Shown here: one piece after another, positions 16,110 through 25,362 of the stretch
Layout: the number at the start of each line of letters is the position of its first letter
How positions within the stretch are numbered: position 1 is the stretch's first letter
Assembly: GCA_030606865.1 (NCBI GenBank)
Contig: JAUWFQ010000005.1
Coordinates: 1-37,844 of the forward strand
Length of the DNA: 37,844 nucleotides
Reading direction: 5' to 3'
Source: a bacterium
Lineage (GTDB): Bacteria; Fidelibacterota; Marinisomatia; Marinisomatales; JAHJCW01
Program-made: the position numbers and the translations under genes
The notes under the pieces: model-generated
What the model was told of the DNA's origin: nothing
The model's input: the letters and a program-made list of their open reading frames with translations, nothing else
Databases searched by the model: none

Positions 16110-16559
16110 CGTGGACTGTTGCTCCAACAACAAGCCCGGCACTAATTAAAACTAAATTCATTATGATATACTGCCCTTCAAAAGTAGGCGCATAAGGAAA
16201 TCATGTGAATATTTCAGCTGGAAATAAGAGAAGTGGGGTCCGTGTTCCCAACATTTGGGCAAACAATAAAAATAAGGTTACACGTAAGAATGCACTGGAT
16301 ATTAAACCCAATCCAATTAGCGTTTCCCAGGTTGCTAAGATTATTAAAGCTACATTTGCTTGGATAAAACCAAAGGTCAATCGTTCAATTGTAACGGTTG
16401 CGATTTCCTGAGCTGGACTTAAACCGGGAAAAATTTGAGAACCCCAAACCATAAAAATACTATTCCCACGCTTATTCTTAGAAAAAGAATCCCGCAATGT
16501 TTCATAAACGAGGTTATTCTTTCGTCAGCATTACGATAAAAATCACGAAGTTGCTCCAT
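16081..16559 (-). pseudogene. Broken DoxX-family membrane protein gene
   Basis: Starting at ATG 16559, behind AAAGGA, the frame reads MEQLRDFYRNADERITSFMK and a first membrane span ending in GVLKFFPV, then stops. A one-base shift near 16421-16430 restores a DoxX-like frame (LSPAQEIATVTIERLTFGF, then TWETLIGLGL and FAQMLGTRTPLLLFPAEIFT). That frame meets TGA at 16203, probably a former TGG, and continues as [20 protein letters not shown] to TGA at 16081. One frameshift and one nonsense change make this a pseudogene, unless they are sequencing errors. It is the last readable gene after cusA and HMA. Confidence 0.75.
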
Positions 16560-16570
16560 TTTACTTTCCT

Positions 16571-16813
16571 TTATTTTATGCTTTCCCAATTCTTTACGGA
16601 AAATTTGCCCGCTTCTTCAACAACTTTAATTATCTTTTTTTTATCAATTACTTTAGAATCATAGCGTACAATAAATTGTCTGTTTTCCAGTGTAAACGAG
16701 TGACTTTCTATACTTTTCAACCCATCCAGGGCTTTACCAATATCGGTTGGTCATCCCATTCATAGGATGCCACACCTGATTGACATTCCAACAACTTTTA
16801 AAGAAGCCTGCAT
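16571..16813 (-). pseudogene. Broken heavy-metal-associated (HMA) domain protein gene
   Basis: From ATG 16813 the frame reads QASLKVVGMS, the first strand of an HMA metallochaperone. The expected metal-site and helix region is scrambled and holds two in-frame stops (TGA at 16762 and 16753). It then resumes in the same frame with KALDGLKSIESHSFTLENRQ and ends WESIK. The clean HMA pattern on both sides of a damaged 15-codon patch suggests compensating small indels. It lies between cusA and the DoxX remnant, 11 bp from the latter, and would have encoded a small cytoplasmic or periplasmic metal carrier. Confidence 0.7.
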
Positions 16814-16886
16814 AATTTCTCACTTTTACAATTTGATAATACAATGAGTGTTAACAGCGTTAGTGATTTTATTTTCGGTATTATAA

Positions 16887-19800
16887 TTAATTTCTCTTTA
16901 ATTTAAATGACTTCCACAAGTAATATATCGTTGGAATTACCAGTAGCGTAAGTATTGTGGAAGTAACCATTCCGCCTACCATTGGGGCAGCAATCCGCTT
17001 CATTACTTGAGAACCTGTTCCACTTCCCCATAAAATTGGCAGTAAGCCGACAATTGTAGTCGTAACTGTCATTAATTTGGGTCGTACGCGATCAACGGCA
17101 CCTTCCATTACTGCGCCATATAAATCTTTTACTGAATCCATTGTCCCGTTATTTTTTCGATATTTATATGCTTGGTCAAGATAAATTAACATGACGACAC
17201 CGGTCTCAGCGGCAACTCCCGCTAAAGCGATGAATCCCACCCCTACAGCGACACTCATGTTGTATCCAAGGATATACATGAACCATATTCCACCGACCAA
17301 TGCAAATGGTAGAGATAGCATTACAATTAAACTCTCGGTTAAATTTTTAAAATTGAAATACAACAGTAGGAATATGATCAGTAGAGTAATAGGTATCACA
17401 ATCTTGAGTCTTTTATTGGCTCGTTCCATATATTCGAACTGACCACTCCAGACAATTGAGTAACCCGCCGGAACTGTAAATTCCTTGGCAAGTGCCCCTT
17501 TCGCTCGTTTAACATAAGTTCCAACATCAATACCGGTAATATCCACGTAAATCCAACCTGTTCTGCGGGCATTTTCACTCTTAATTACCGGAGCTCCCTT
17601 CCGAATTATTATATCGGCGACTTGAGTAATTGGTATCTGCGCTCCACTAGGTGTTGGTATGATTATCCGTTTAAGCTTAGTTATACTATCGCGCAATTCT
17701 CTGCTATATCGTACATTAATTGGGTAACGCTCTAAGCCTTCGACAGTATATGATACATTCATACCGCCAATTGCCGATTGTATTATATCTTGTATATCAC
17801 CAACCGTAAGACCATATCGTGCAGCTTCATCGCGATTTATCTTAAAATCGATAAAATTGCCTCCGGTCACCTTATCGGCATAAGCACTAAGCGTACCAGG
17901 AATTTTCTGTACAATTGCCTGCACCTTGGCACCTAACATATTAAGTGTATCAAGATCAGCTCCCATTAACTTTATGCCCACCGGTGTCTTAATTCCGGTA
18001 CTCAACATATCAATACGTGTTTTGATTGGCATTGTCCACGCATTTGTTAAACCGGGGAATTGTATTGATGCGTTCAGATCAGTGGTCAATTCCTCTAAAG
18101 TTGTAGATCGATGTTCAGACCAGAGAATATTCAAAAAGGAACGAATCCAGTTTGGTAAATTCCAATCAGAGAACCAGCGCTTAACAAAGATGCGTTCCGG
18201 CCAATCCTGAGGTTGTTTAAGCGTTATTGTAGTTTCTATCATACTAAGCGGTGCCGGATCAGTGGCTGTTTCTGCTCTTCCCACTTTACCAAATACTCGC
18301 TCTACTTCAGGAAAGGATTTAATGATCTTATCTGTTTGTTGCAGCAATTCCTTCGCTTTGGTAATCGAAATACCAGGATCGGTTGTAGGCATGTAAAGCA
18401 AATCACCTTCATTAAGCGGTGGCATAAATTCCGAACCAATTCTTTTTAACGGGAAAACGGTAACTACTAAAATCATTATTGCAGCTAATATTGTTGTTTT
18501 TCTGAATTTTAGCACAAATTTGATTAGGGGTCTATAAATCCGAATTAGAAATCGACTGATTGGGTTTTTATTCTCCGGGCGTATCGTACCTTTAATAAAA
18601 TATCCCATCAATACCGGAACAATCGTTATCGCCATGATTGCTGATGCACCCATTGCATAGGTTTTCGTAAATGCCAATGGCTTGAATAATCGTCCTTCCT
18701 GTGCTTGTAATGTAAATACCGGTAAAAACGATACCATTATTATCAATAATGAATAGAACAATGCAGGTCCTACTTCCTTTGATGCATTAAGGATCAACTG
18801 CCATCTGTCAATTTTACCATCATCTTTCTCAATGTGTTTGTGAGCATTTTCAATCATCACAATTACTGCATCAACCATAGCCCCAATCGCAATTGCAATA
18901 CCACTTAATGACATTATATTTGCATTTATTCCTTGATAGCGCATTATTAAAAATGCCATCAATATTCCAACAGGCAAGGTAAATATGGCAACAAAGGAAC
19001 TTCTGAAGTGTAATAGAAATATTATCAACACTAACGCAACAACTATACTTTCTTCAGTTAATTTCTCTTTTAAGTTTTTAATTGCCCGCTTAATTAATTG
19101 TGATCGATCATAAGCTGTATTAATCGTTACTCCTTCCGGCAGCCCGACTTTCAATTCTTCGAGTTTTTCTTTTACGTTGTCAATAACTGCTAGTGCATTC
19201 TCGCCGTATCGCATAACGATGATACCACCGACCACTTCTCCGATTCCATCGCGCTCAGCGAGACCCCTTCGCAGTTCCGGTCCTAAATGAATATTCGCGA
19301 CATTTCTGAGTAAAATCGGGACACCGTCTTCATCTACACCTAAAGGAACTTTTTTCAAATCATCAATTGATTTAATATAACCTAATCCTCTAACCATAAA
19401 TTCAGTTTCTGCCATTTCTATTAATTTTCCGCCTACATCATTATTACTGCGTTTTATAGCCATTTTGATTTTATTGAGCGGGATGTTGTAAGCAAGGAGC
19501 TTATTGGGGTCAACATCAACCTGATATTGCTTAACATAACCCCCAATGCTGGCAACTTCTGATACGCCGGGAACACTCATTAATTCATATCTTAAATAAA
19601 AATCCTGAATTGCTCGCAATTCCTGCAAATCATGATCATTACTTTCCACAGTATATTCGTAAACCCAACCAACACCTGTTGCATCCGGTCCTAATTGTGG
19701 ATTAACTCCATCCGGGAGCCTTCCCGATACAAAATTAAGATATTCTAGGACTCTACTCCGAGCCCAATAGATATCAGTTCCATCTTCAAATATTATGTAA

Positions 19801-20078
19801 ACAAACGATACACCAAGAAATGAATATCCTCTTACAACTTTTGCATATGGCACTGAAAGCATTGCTGTAGTTAATGGGTATGTGATTTGATCTTCAACTA
19901 CCTGTGGAGCCTGACCCATATAATCAGTCTGAATAATAACTTGGACATCACTCAAGTCAGGTATAGCATCTAGCGGCGTTGTTGATACAGCTACAATTCC
20001 ACCAAGTATTATTGCGATAGTAGCTAATATTACCAAGAAGCGATTATTAACGGACCATTCAATTATTCTTTCAATCAT
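16887..20078 (-). CDS. cusA: CusA/CzcA-type RND heavy-metal efflux pump
   Basis: This 1063-residue inner-membrane proton-driven pump subunit has the RND layout of twelve spans and two large periplasmic loops. Family marks include NRFLVILATIAIILGG at the start and GAMVDAVIVMIENAHKH (the proton-relay Asp in TM4). The methionine-containing segments LLYMPTT, PLSMIETT and RIDMLSTG correspond to the three-Met copper/silver site of CusA, which favours monovalent Cu/Ag over the CzcA type. The start ATG directly follows the cusB stop codon, with AAAGGAGA inside cusB, so the two are translationally coupled. The length is normal. Confidence 0.92.
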   Translation of the reverse strand: MIERIIEWSVNNRFLVILATIAIILGGIVAVSTTPLDAIPDLSDVQVIIQTDYMGQAPQVVEDQITYPLTTAMLSVPYAKVVRGYSFLGVSFVYIIFEDGTDIYWARSRVLEYLNFVSGRLPDGVNPQLGPDATGVGWVYEYTVESNDHDLQELRAIQDFYLRYELMSVPGVSEVASIGGYVKQYQVDVDPNKLLAYNIPLNKIKMAIKRSNNDVGGKLIEMAETEFMVRGLGYIKSIDDLKKVPLGVDEDGVPILLRNVANIHLGPELRRGLAERDGIGEVVGGIIVMRYGENALAVIDNVKEKLEELKVGLPEGVTINTAYDRSQLIKRAIKNLKEKLTEESIVVALVLIIFLLHFRSSFVAIFTLPVGILMAFLIMRYQGINANIMSLSGIAIAIGAMVDAVIVMIENAHKHIEKDDGKIDRWQLILNASKEVGPALFYSLLIIMVSFLPVFTLQAQEGRLFKPLAFTKTYAMGASAIMAITIVPVLMGYFIKGTIRPENKNPISRFLIRIYRPLIKFVLKFRKTTILAAIMILVVTVFPLKRIGSEFMPPLNEGDLLYMPTTDPGISITKAKELLQQTDKIIKSFPEVERVFGKVGRAETATDPAPLSMIETTITLKQPQDWPERIFVKRWFSDWNLPNWIRSFLNILWSEHRSTTLEELTTDLNASIQFPGLTNAWTMPIKTRIDMLSTGIKTPVGIKLMGADLDTLNMLGAKVQAIVQKIPGTLSAYADKVTGGNFIDFKINRDEAARYGLTVGDIQDIIQSAIGGMNVSYTVEGLERYPINVRYSRELRDSITKLKRIIIPTPSGAQIPITQVADIIIRKGAPVIKSENARRTGWIYVDITGIDVGTYVKRAKGALAKEFTVPAGYSIVWSGQFEYMERANKRLKIVIPITLLIIFLLLYFNFKNLTESLIVMLSLPFALVGGIWFMYILGYNMSVAVGVGFIALAGVAAETGVVMLIYLDQAYKYRKNNGTMDSVKDLYGAVMEGAVDRVRPKLMTVTTTIVGLLPILWGSGTGSQVMKRIAAPMVGGMVTSTILTLLVIPTIYYLWKSFKLKRN

Positions 20079-21890
20079 TTAAATCTCCTTTGTCTTCATA
20101 CCGCAAACCGGGCAATTGCCTGGTTCTTCCATTACCACGTATGAATGCGATTCCATTGGACAGGTATCATACTTTTGATCAGGATTGTAAGGCTCCTCTT
20201 TTTGAATAAGCTTCATTCCACAATCAGGACATAAGCCAGCTTTATTAACTTTCACATAAGCATGTGATTCCATTGGACAAGTATAGTACGAAAGTGTATT
20301 ATTCTTAATTGTACCAAATGTATTGTTTTCAGTGTTATCCATCTCAGTTTTCACTGTATCATGAGAATTATGATCGTGTCTCATCATTTCATATTTCTGC
20401 ATTTTTGAATTTATATTGTCTTTAGGATTTTCTTGATCATGCTCAGAGTTAATTGGATTTTCAATCGCTTCAATTTTGGTAGTTTTTCTTGAAGCTAACA
20501 TCTTTGCAATACTTTCCTGCAGCTTGCTTTCCGAATCAAGCAGGAACTGTGCTGATGTAACAACAGTCTCTCCGGCTTCAAGTCCTTCCTTAATTTCATA
20601 AAATCCATCACCACTTTCGATTCCAACCATAACATCTCGCGGTACAAATCTCCCTTCGCCTAAAGCGATAAATACTAAGTTTCTTGCACCTGAGTACATT
20701 ACAGCCTCTGTTGGTACAGCTATTACATTCTTTACGGGAACAGATGATATATTTACATTAGCATACATTCCAGGCTTTAACATATTATCTTCATTTGGAA
20801 ACGATAATCTTACTTTTAGTGTGCGTGTTTTTGCATCCAAATATGGATAAACATATTCGACTTTACCGTAAAATTCCTTACCGGGAATATAAGATAGTGT
20901 CATTTTTACATTTTGCCCAACTTGTATCCATGGTACTTCATATTCGTAAATATCAGCATATACCCAAACACTTGATATATTTGAAATCGAATACAAATTC
21001 ATACCCGGCTTTACTTCCATTCCATCTTGAACATGTTTTTTCTCAACTATACCGTTAAATGGCGAGTGAATTTTTAATGTTTTACGTATTGTATAATCTT
21101 TTTCTAATCTATCTATCTGATCGCGAGAAATATCAAAATTCTCTAATCGTTTTCTCGTTGAAGATAACGTGTTTTTCAAATTTTCAATTGCTGAAGTTCT
21201 ATTTTCCTTTTTAGCATCTAATAACCGTAAATATAAATCAACATATTCTTCTTGAGCGGTAACAAGCTGTGGACTATATATTTCCAGTAAAGTATCTCCT
21301 TTTTTTACTTTCTGTCCTGTTGTATTAACATATGTTTTTTCTACCCAACCGATAAATTTTGTATGTACATGAGCCGTCTTTGCTTCATCATAGTCAATTC
21401 TCCCAATAGTCCTAATGTCCTGATGTAAATCTCTCTGAACAGCATATGCCGTACGAACACCAATATTTTGTTCGGTTGCAGGATTTATTTTAACTGTTGC
21501 CCCAAATGTTTCCTCACCCTTATAAACGGGAATCAAATCCATACCCATCGGCGATTTACCAGGTTTCGGAGATATATAGGTAGGATCCATCGGCGCTCGA
21601 TAATATAGTATCTCCTTTGAACCTGAAGAGGATTTATCCTCATCTGTTGTTGGCTTACTTTCATCTGAGGATCCATATAATGGAGTTAGATTCATTCCAC
21701 AAATCGGACAATTTCCAGGTCCCTCTTGAATCACATTAGGATGCATTCCACAAGTATATAATTCTTCACTCATCGATTCTATTTTAGTATCATGTTTAGA
21801 TGAATCAGCTGTTGAACATCCGGTCACTAATAATTCTATGCTTATGATCGATAAAAACACAATTGTTTTTAAAATATATTTAGTTTTCAT
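20079..21890 (-). CDS. cusB: CusB-type membrane fusion lipoprotein with four heavy-metal-binding modules
   Basis: This 603-residue periplasmic adaptor links CusA to CusC. It has a lipobox LVTGC (C25). Two heavy-metal-binding modules follow: YTCGMHPNVIQEGPGNCPICGM (about 46-66) and YYRAPMDPTYISPKPGKSPM (about 96-115), the latter without Cys. Then come the barrel-sandwich, alpha-hairpin and beta-barrel domains of RND adaptors. A His/Asp-rich linker (EMMRHDHNSHDTVKTEMD) leads to two more modules in the last 70 residues, each with CPMESH and CGM. I chose ATG 21890 because AGGAGAG lies just before it; an upstream ATG at 21908 lacks one. It overlaps the cusC end by 11 bp. Confidence 0.88.
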   Translation of the reverse strand: MKTKYILKTIVFLSIISIELLVTGCSTADSSKHDTKIESMSEELYTCGMHPNVIQEGPGNCPICGMNLTPLYGSSDESKPTTDEDKSSSGSKEILYYRAPMDPTYISPKPGKSPMGMDLIPVYKGEETFGATVKINPATEQNIGVRTAYAVQRDLHQDIRTIGRIDYDEAKTAHVHTKFIGWVEKTYVNTTGQKVKKGDTLLEIYSPQLVTAQEEYVDLYLRLLDAKKENRTSAIENLKNTLSSTRKRLENFDISRDQIDRLEKDYTIRKTLKIHSPFNGIVEKKHVQDGMEVKPGMNLYSISNISSVWVYADIYEYEVPWIQVGQNVKMTLSYIPGKEFYGKVEYVYPYLDAKTRTLKVRLSFPNEDNMLKPGMYANVNISSVPVKNVIAVPTEAVMYSGARNLVFIALGEGRFVPRDVMVGIESGDGFYEIKEGLEAGETVVTSAQFLLDSESKLQESIAKMLASRKTTKIEAIENPINSEHDQENPKDNINSKMQKYEMMRHDHNSHDTVKTEMDNTENNTFGTIKNNTLSYYTCPMESHAYVKVNKAGLCPDCGMKLIQKEEPYNPDQKYDTCPMESHSYVVMEEPGNCPVCGMKTKEI

Positions 21891-23163
21891 TATAACTCTC
21901 CTTGTCAATATTAATTATTCCTATAGTTTGATATAATTTTGCGATTAGAGTATTTTGCTTAGCTTTAACAGAAGCAAACTCTAACCTTATTTTTACCCCT
22001 AACCGTACACTATCCAATAAATCTAAAAAACTGATTTTCCCTGTTTCATAGGCCGAATAGGCGGAAGATAACATCTGTTCAGATTCTTGAATCAGTCGCT
22101 CATCATATATTATGTATGTATCATTGATCTCACGCAATTCTTTCAAAGTTGAAAGGATATCATATTCAACATTATTCCAAATATCTGATAATAAATCTTC
22201 TTCTTGTTGTAGATTAAAAAAAGCTGACTTGACCTGCGCTTTATTCTTTTTAAACCAAAGGGGCAGATTGATACCAACTTTAACACCGAGGGCGTCGGCT
22301 CCTGCCGATACAGCTCCACCTAGATCAGTTGGACCAATAAATGTATAAGTCAATCCTGCTGTCAAATCGGGATAGTTTTTTAGTCTGGCGAGCTTATACT
22401 GATCAGACGCTATTGCGATGTTAGCCTGAGATATAGCAAATAAAGAATTGTACTTATTGGCTAGATTGAGCCAATATTGATTCGGTTTATAAATTAAATT
22501 TAATTGGAATTTATCGCCAATTATACTCGTTGAAAATTGTCCATCAAATAGAATTTGCAGATCATTAATGCTTTTTTCTAAACTACTTTCAATTTCATTT
22601 ATTTTACTTTCTACTAATGCCGCTTCAATTTGAAGTTTAATAATCGGGTGTAGTGTAAACCCTATCCCGTGAGCATGTCGACTTTGTGCAATATTTTCAA
22701 AGGATTTTAGTTCAACTTTGTATTGCTCTAATATTTCTAATGATTCACTAAGTTTAAAATAATCGGCTAATCTTTTTCGAAGTAAAAAGGATATTTTTAC
22801 TTTCGTGTTATCCAAATTGAGTCCACTAATGTCTGCTCTGACTTTTTCTATGTTTCGTTCACGTTTTAATTTTCCCCATAGCGGAAATTTTTGTCCCAGC
22901 GTAATTTGGTTTTCAATAGGTCCATTTCTTGTCTCTATTGAATTGATGCTAAATGAGCTTTCTATCATAGGATCGGGTAAAACACCCGATATTTTAATTT
23001 TTTCTTTAGCTGCCTGATAGGCTTTTTCTGCTGCTAGAACTTCGCGGTTTATTTTTAAAACCAATTCTATAGGATTTATTGTTTGCGCTAAGCCCGATGC
23101 AACTATAGCAAATAATACTATAAGTAGTTTATTCCACCCTGTTATTTTTGATTTTGATATCAT
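21880..23163 (-). CDS. cusC: CusC/TolC-type outer-membrane efflux protein
   Basis: This 427-residue outer-membrane channel of the TolC family has two long alpha-helical repeats, each with stretches of the type found in outer-membrane efflux proteins (ILEQYKVELKSFENIAQSRH; YSAYETGKISFLDLLDSVR), and the conserved GVKVGINLPLW segment. An N-terminal signal peptide (WNKLLIVLFAIVASGLAQT) is present. I chose ATG 23163, preceded by AAAGGAG five bases upstream, over a GTG two codons earlier. It is the first pump gene; its 3' end carries the cusB Shine-Dalgarno. A hairpin-like inverted repeat lies just upstream. Confidence 0.88.
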   Translation of the reverse strand: MISKSKITGWNKLLIVLFAIVASGLAQTINPIELVLKINREVLAAEKAYQAAKEKIKISGVLPDPMIESSFSINSIETRNGPIENQITLGQKFPLWGKLKRERNIEKVRADISGLNLDNTKVKISFLLRKRLADYFKLSESLEILEQYKVELKSFENIAQSRHAHGIGFTLHPIIKLQIEAALVESKINEIESSLEKSINDLQILFDGQFSTSIIGDKFQLNLIYKPNQYWLNLANKYNSLFAISQANIAIASDQYKLARLKNYPDLTAGLTYTFIGPTDLGGAVSAGADALGVKVGINLPLWFKKNKAQVKSAFFNLQQEEDLLSDIWNNVEYDILSTLKELREINDTYIIYDERLIQESEQMLSSAYSAYETGKISFLDLLDSVRLGVKIRLEFASVKAKQNTLIAKLYQTIGIINIDKESYNEN

Positions 23164-23194
23164 GTACACTCCTTTATTAATTAATTTTTTATTT

Positions 23195-23238
23195 ATTACG
23201 CCAAATGATAATCATGGCATAATACAAATAGGCGTAAT
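23195..23238. promoter_or_regulatory. Inverted repeat upstream of cusC
   Basis: ATTACGCC at 23195-23202 is matched by GGCGTAAT at 23231-23238, a perfect 8-bp inverted repeat with a 28-nt spacer, placed between the Cys-rich gene and cusC. It may be an operator or an mRNA hairpin affecting relative expression. Confidence 0.35.
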
Positions 23239-23278
23239 TCTCCTTACAAGGAAAACCACTTTGTGAAAATGGAGTGTT

Positions 23279-23650
23279 TTAAACTAGGAGTGGAGTTTGA
23301 AAGCCCGGATGGACTTTAGAAAAACATAATTTATCTACTATCTCAAGTAGCGTATATTCTTCAGATATATTGAAAATTTCGGAGAAAGAAACATTATAAT
23401 CAACTGTCAAGTTTTTCTGTAGATCTACTTTATTTAGTGGAGCCGAAGTAACAGGTTGAAAGAGTGCCACAGTACATTCCGTCATGGATTCACAACAATC
23501 ATCTCCCGCCATATCCATATCGCATGTGTTGGAAGATTCCCCACACCCTGCCATATCGCAGCTTATATGCGTGAAAAAAGGCATCGCAAACAATCCTGCG
23601 AAAAGCAGTAATACAATAACTGATAATAGTTTTATTTTATTATTATTCAT
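23279..23650 (-). CDS. Cys/Met-rich exported protein of the metal efflux locus
   Basis: This 123-residue protein begins with a membrane anchor or signal (residues 7-27). A compact cluster of likely metal ligands follows: C31, M33, C36, C43, M45, M47, C52, C53 and C59, in CDMAGC, TCDMDMAGDDCC and MTEC. The C-terminal half is ordinary and ends HPGFQTPLLV. Position and composition suggest a periplasmic copper/silver carrier or sensor for the pump, analogous in role, not in sequence, to CusF. I know no named family for it. It lies 115 bp upstream of cusC on the same strand. Confidence 0.65.
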   Translation of the reverse strand: MNNNKIKLLSVIVLLLFAGLFAMPFFTHISCDMAGCGESSNTCDMDMAGDDCCESMTECTVALFQPVTSAPLNKVDLQKNLTVDYNVSFSEIFNISEEYTLLEIVDKLCFSKVHPGFQTPLLV

Positions 23651-23759
23651 TGATTAACGTTATGATCTATAATGTCTAAATAAGTCTTAAATTTCGTGGC
23701 AAGTTACAATTTCCCATTTAAAAAACTGTTACACTATTATTGAAAAATTGTATAAGATT

Positions 23760-24341
23760 TTAGTCGGAACCAATTGTATCAATTGAATTTCTTGCCCTAC
23801 CTCGAAGAGATTTAAACTGGCTTGGGCTCATACCGGTAACTTTTTTGAATTGGTTAGAAAGATATTGCACATTGCTATATCCTAATCGATATGCGATTAC
23901 AGACAAAGTCAATTCATCATATATTAACAGTTCTTTAACACGTTCAATCTTTTGCAGGATGAAATATTTTTCGATAGTTATACTTTCAACTGAGGAAAAT
24001 AAAGTACTTAAAAATGAATAATCATGATTTAGTTTTTGTACTAAGTAATCAGATAGATTTATGTTCATTTCTTCTAACCCATCTTGATAGATTAAATCAA
24101 TAATCAACGTCTTTATATTGTCAATTATTTCGGCATTTTTGTCAACTAACAATTCGAATCCGTTTTGCTCTAGGATCTGGGATATTTCATTCATATCAGG
24201 ATGATTCCCGGAATATTCCAACGTTGCCAGTCCAAATCGTTCAATAGTTGTTGTAAATCCTAACTTATCAAGTTCTTCTTTCACGACTTTACTACAGCGT
24301 GGGCATACCATGTTTTTTATTCTTAGATTTATTGTCGGCAT
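23760..24341 (-). CDS. HMA-AraC fusion transcription regulator
   Basis: This 193-residue protein has an N-terminal heavy-metal-associated domain (INLRIKNMVCPRCSKVV, metal ligands C13 and C16). It ends in an AraC/XylS helix-turn-helix domain of about 100 residues (ELTLSVIAYRLGYSNVQYLS, then FKKVTGMSPSQFK). The fusion implies direct sensing of a soft metal and control of the efflux genes that follow on the same strand. I chose ATG 24341 because AAAGAG lies upstream; an in-frame TTG at 24401 lacks a ribosome site and would add a low-similarity leader. Such fusions recur in Bacteroidota; the exact metal is unknown. Confidence 0.82.
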   Translation of the reverse strand: MPTINLRIKNMVCPRCSKVVKEELDKLGFTTTIERFGLATLEYSGNHPDMNEISQILEQNGFELLVDKNAEIIDNIKTLIIDLIYQDGLEEMNINLSDYLVQKLNHDYSFLSTLFSSVESITIEKYFILQKIERVKELLIYDELTLSVIAYRLGYSNVQYLSNQFKKVTGMSPSQFKSLRGRARNSIDTIGSD

Positions 24342-24425
24342 GATATTTACTCTTTGGTTGAATGTACAGTCCTCCGTTTTATTATCAAAAGGATTTTCCA
24401 AGATGATATACTATTAATTATTTTA

Positions 24426-24464
24426 CTATTGTATTTCTGTTAAGATTATTGTCTTCTATTGTAT
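24426..24464. promoter_or_regulatory. Direct repeat CTATTGTAT x2 upstream of the HMA-AraC gene
   Basis: CTATTGTAT occurs at 24426-24434 and 24456-24464, exactly 30 bp apart (about three helical turns). AraC-type proteins bind direct half-sites, so this could be an autoregulatory operator. A partial copy, ATTGTATAAG, appears just downstream of the regulator gene near 23745. Confidence 0.25.
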
Positions 24465-24588
24465 AATGAAACGTATTACCGCACCTTTCAAGGAAGAAAG
24501 TGGTAAAGATTGACAATGTAACCCGTTGAATAAATCAAACTAATTTATCTGCTATTTTTTGTAAATTTCAGTTATTATTATTTGATCA

Positions 24589-25161
24589 ATGATAGCTAAA
24601 TCTATATCCAAGTTATATTTTAAACTGAGTGGCTGGAAAACCGTAGGGAGCATTCCATCGGATGTTAAGAAATGTATAATTATTGGTGTTCCGCATACCT
24701 CAAATTGGGATTTTATTTATGCCCGTTTGGGATTGTATATTTTTGATTATAAAATTCGCTATCTAATAAAAGACAGTATGTTTAAGAACCCAATAGCTGC
24801 TTGGTTCTTTAGAACTACCGGTGGTATTCCGGTTAACCGAAGTAAAAGCACTAATTTAACCGGCGAATTGGCTCAATTACTCAAAAATGCAGATACCCTT
24901 TATATAGCAATTCCACCTGAAGGAACACGAAAAAGGGTGAAGCGTTGGAAAACCGGTTTTTATCGAATAGCAGTAGATTGTAACATTCCTATAGCTTTAG
25001 CTTTTATAGATTATAAAAAAAAGCAAGCCGGTTTTATGAAAATATTTTATCCTACCGGTAATATGATTGAAGATTTTAAAGTGATAGAATCTTTTTACTC
25101 GCCTGAAATGGCAGCTATACCTGATCATTATAATCCACAAATTTTTGAAAGAGACGATTAA
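24589..25161 (+). CDS. 1-acylglycerol-3-phosphate acyltransferase family protein (PlsC-like)
   Basis: This 190-residue protein has canonical lysophospholipid acyltransferase blocks: His-x4-Asp in VPHTSNWD (H36, D41), a block II region around FFRTTGGIPVNRSKS, and block III PPEGTRKR (E110-R113) followed by WKTGFYRIA. It is compact and lacks long membrane spans, like the short bacterial PlsC relatives. The acyl acceptor is not determined. It is divergent from the regulator gene, with a shared upstream region of about 190 bp. Confidence 0.82.
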   Translation: MIAKSISKLYFKLSGWKTVGSIPSDVKKCIIIGVPHTSNWDFIYARLGLYIFDYKIRYLIKDSMFKNPIAAWFFRTTGGIPVNRSKSTNLTGELAQLLKNADTLYIAIPPEGTRKRVKRWKTGFYRIAVDCNIPIALAFIDYKKKQAGFMKIFYPTGNMIEDFKVIESFYSPEMAAIPDHYNPQIFERDD

Positions 25162-25362
25162 ATAGTATTAGGTAGGTAAAGTAGACAAATCCGGGGAAAT
25201 TATTTACAAGTTAATTCTGAAAAATGATTTTTCATAGTTTATCGAAAGCCTCATTATTCATTAAGAAATAATACCAATACAAATTATAATACAAGCGGTA
25301 TTTATTATTCTTTCTAATAAATATTCTCAGCATATTTCCGCTTCTCTAACCCGTACATCCGA

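Noticed and set aside
24466-24513. A 15-codon frame MKRITAPFKEESGKD with an imperfect TTACC/GGTAA inverted repeat
   Set aside because: It has no ribosome site and no recognisable family, and the inverted repeat is too imperfect to call.
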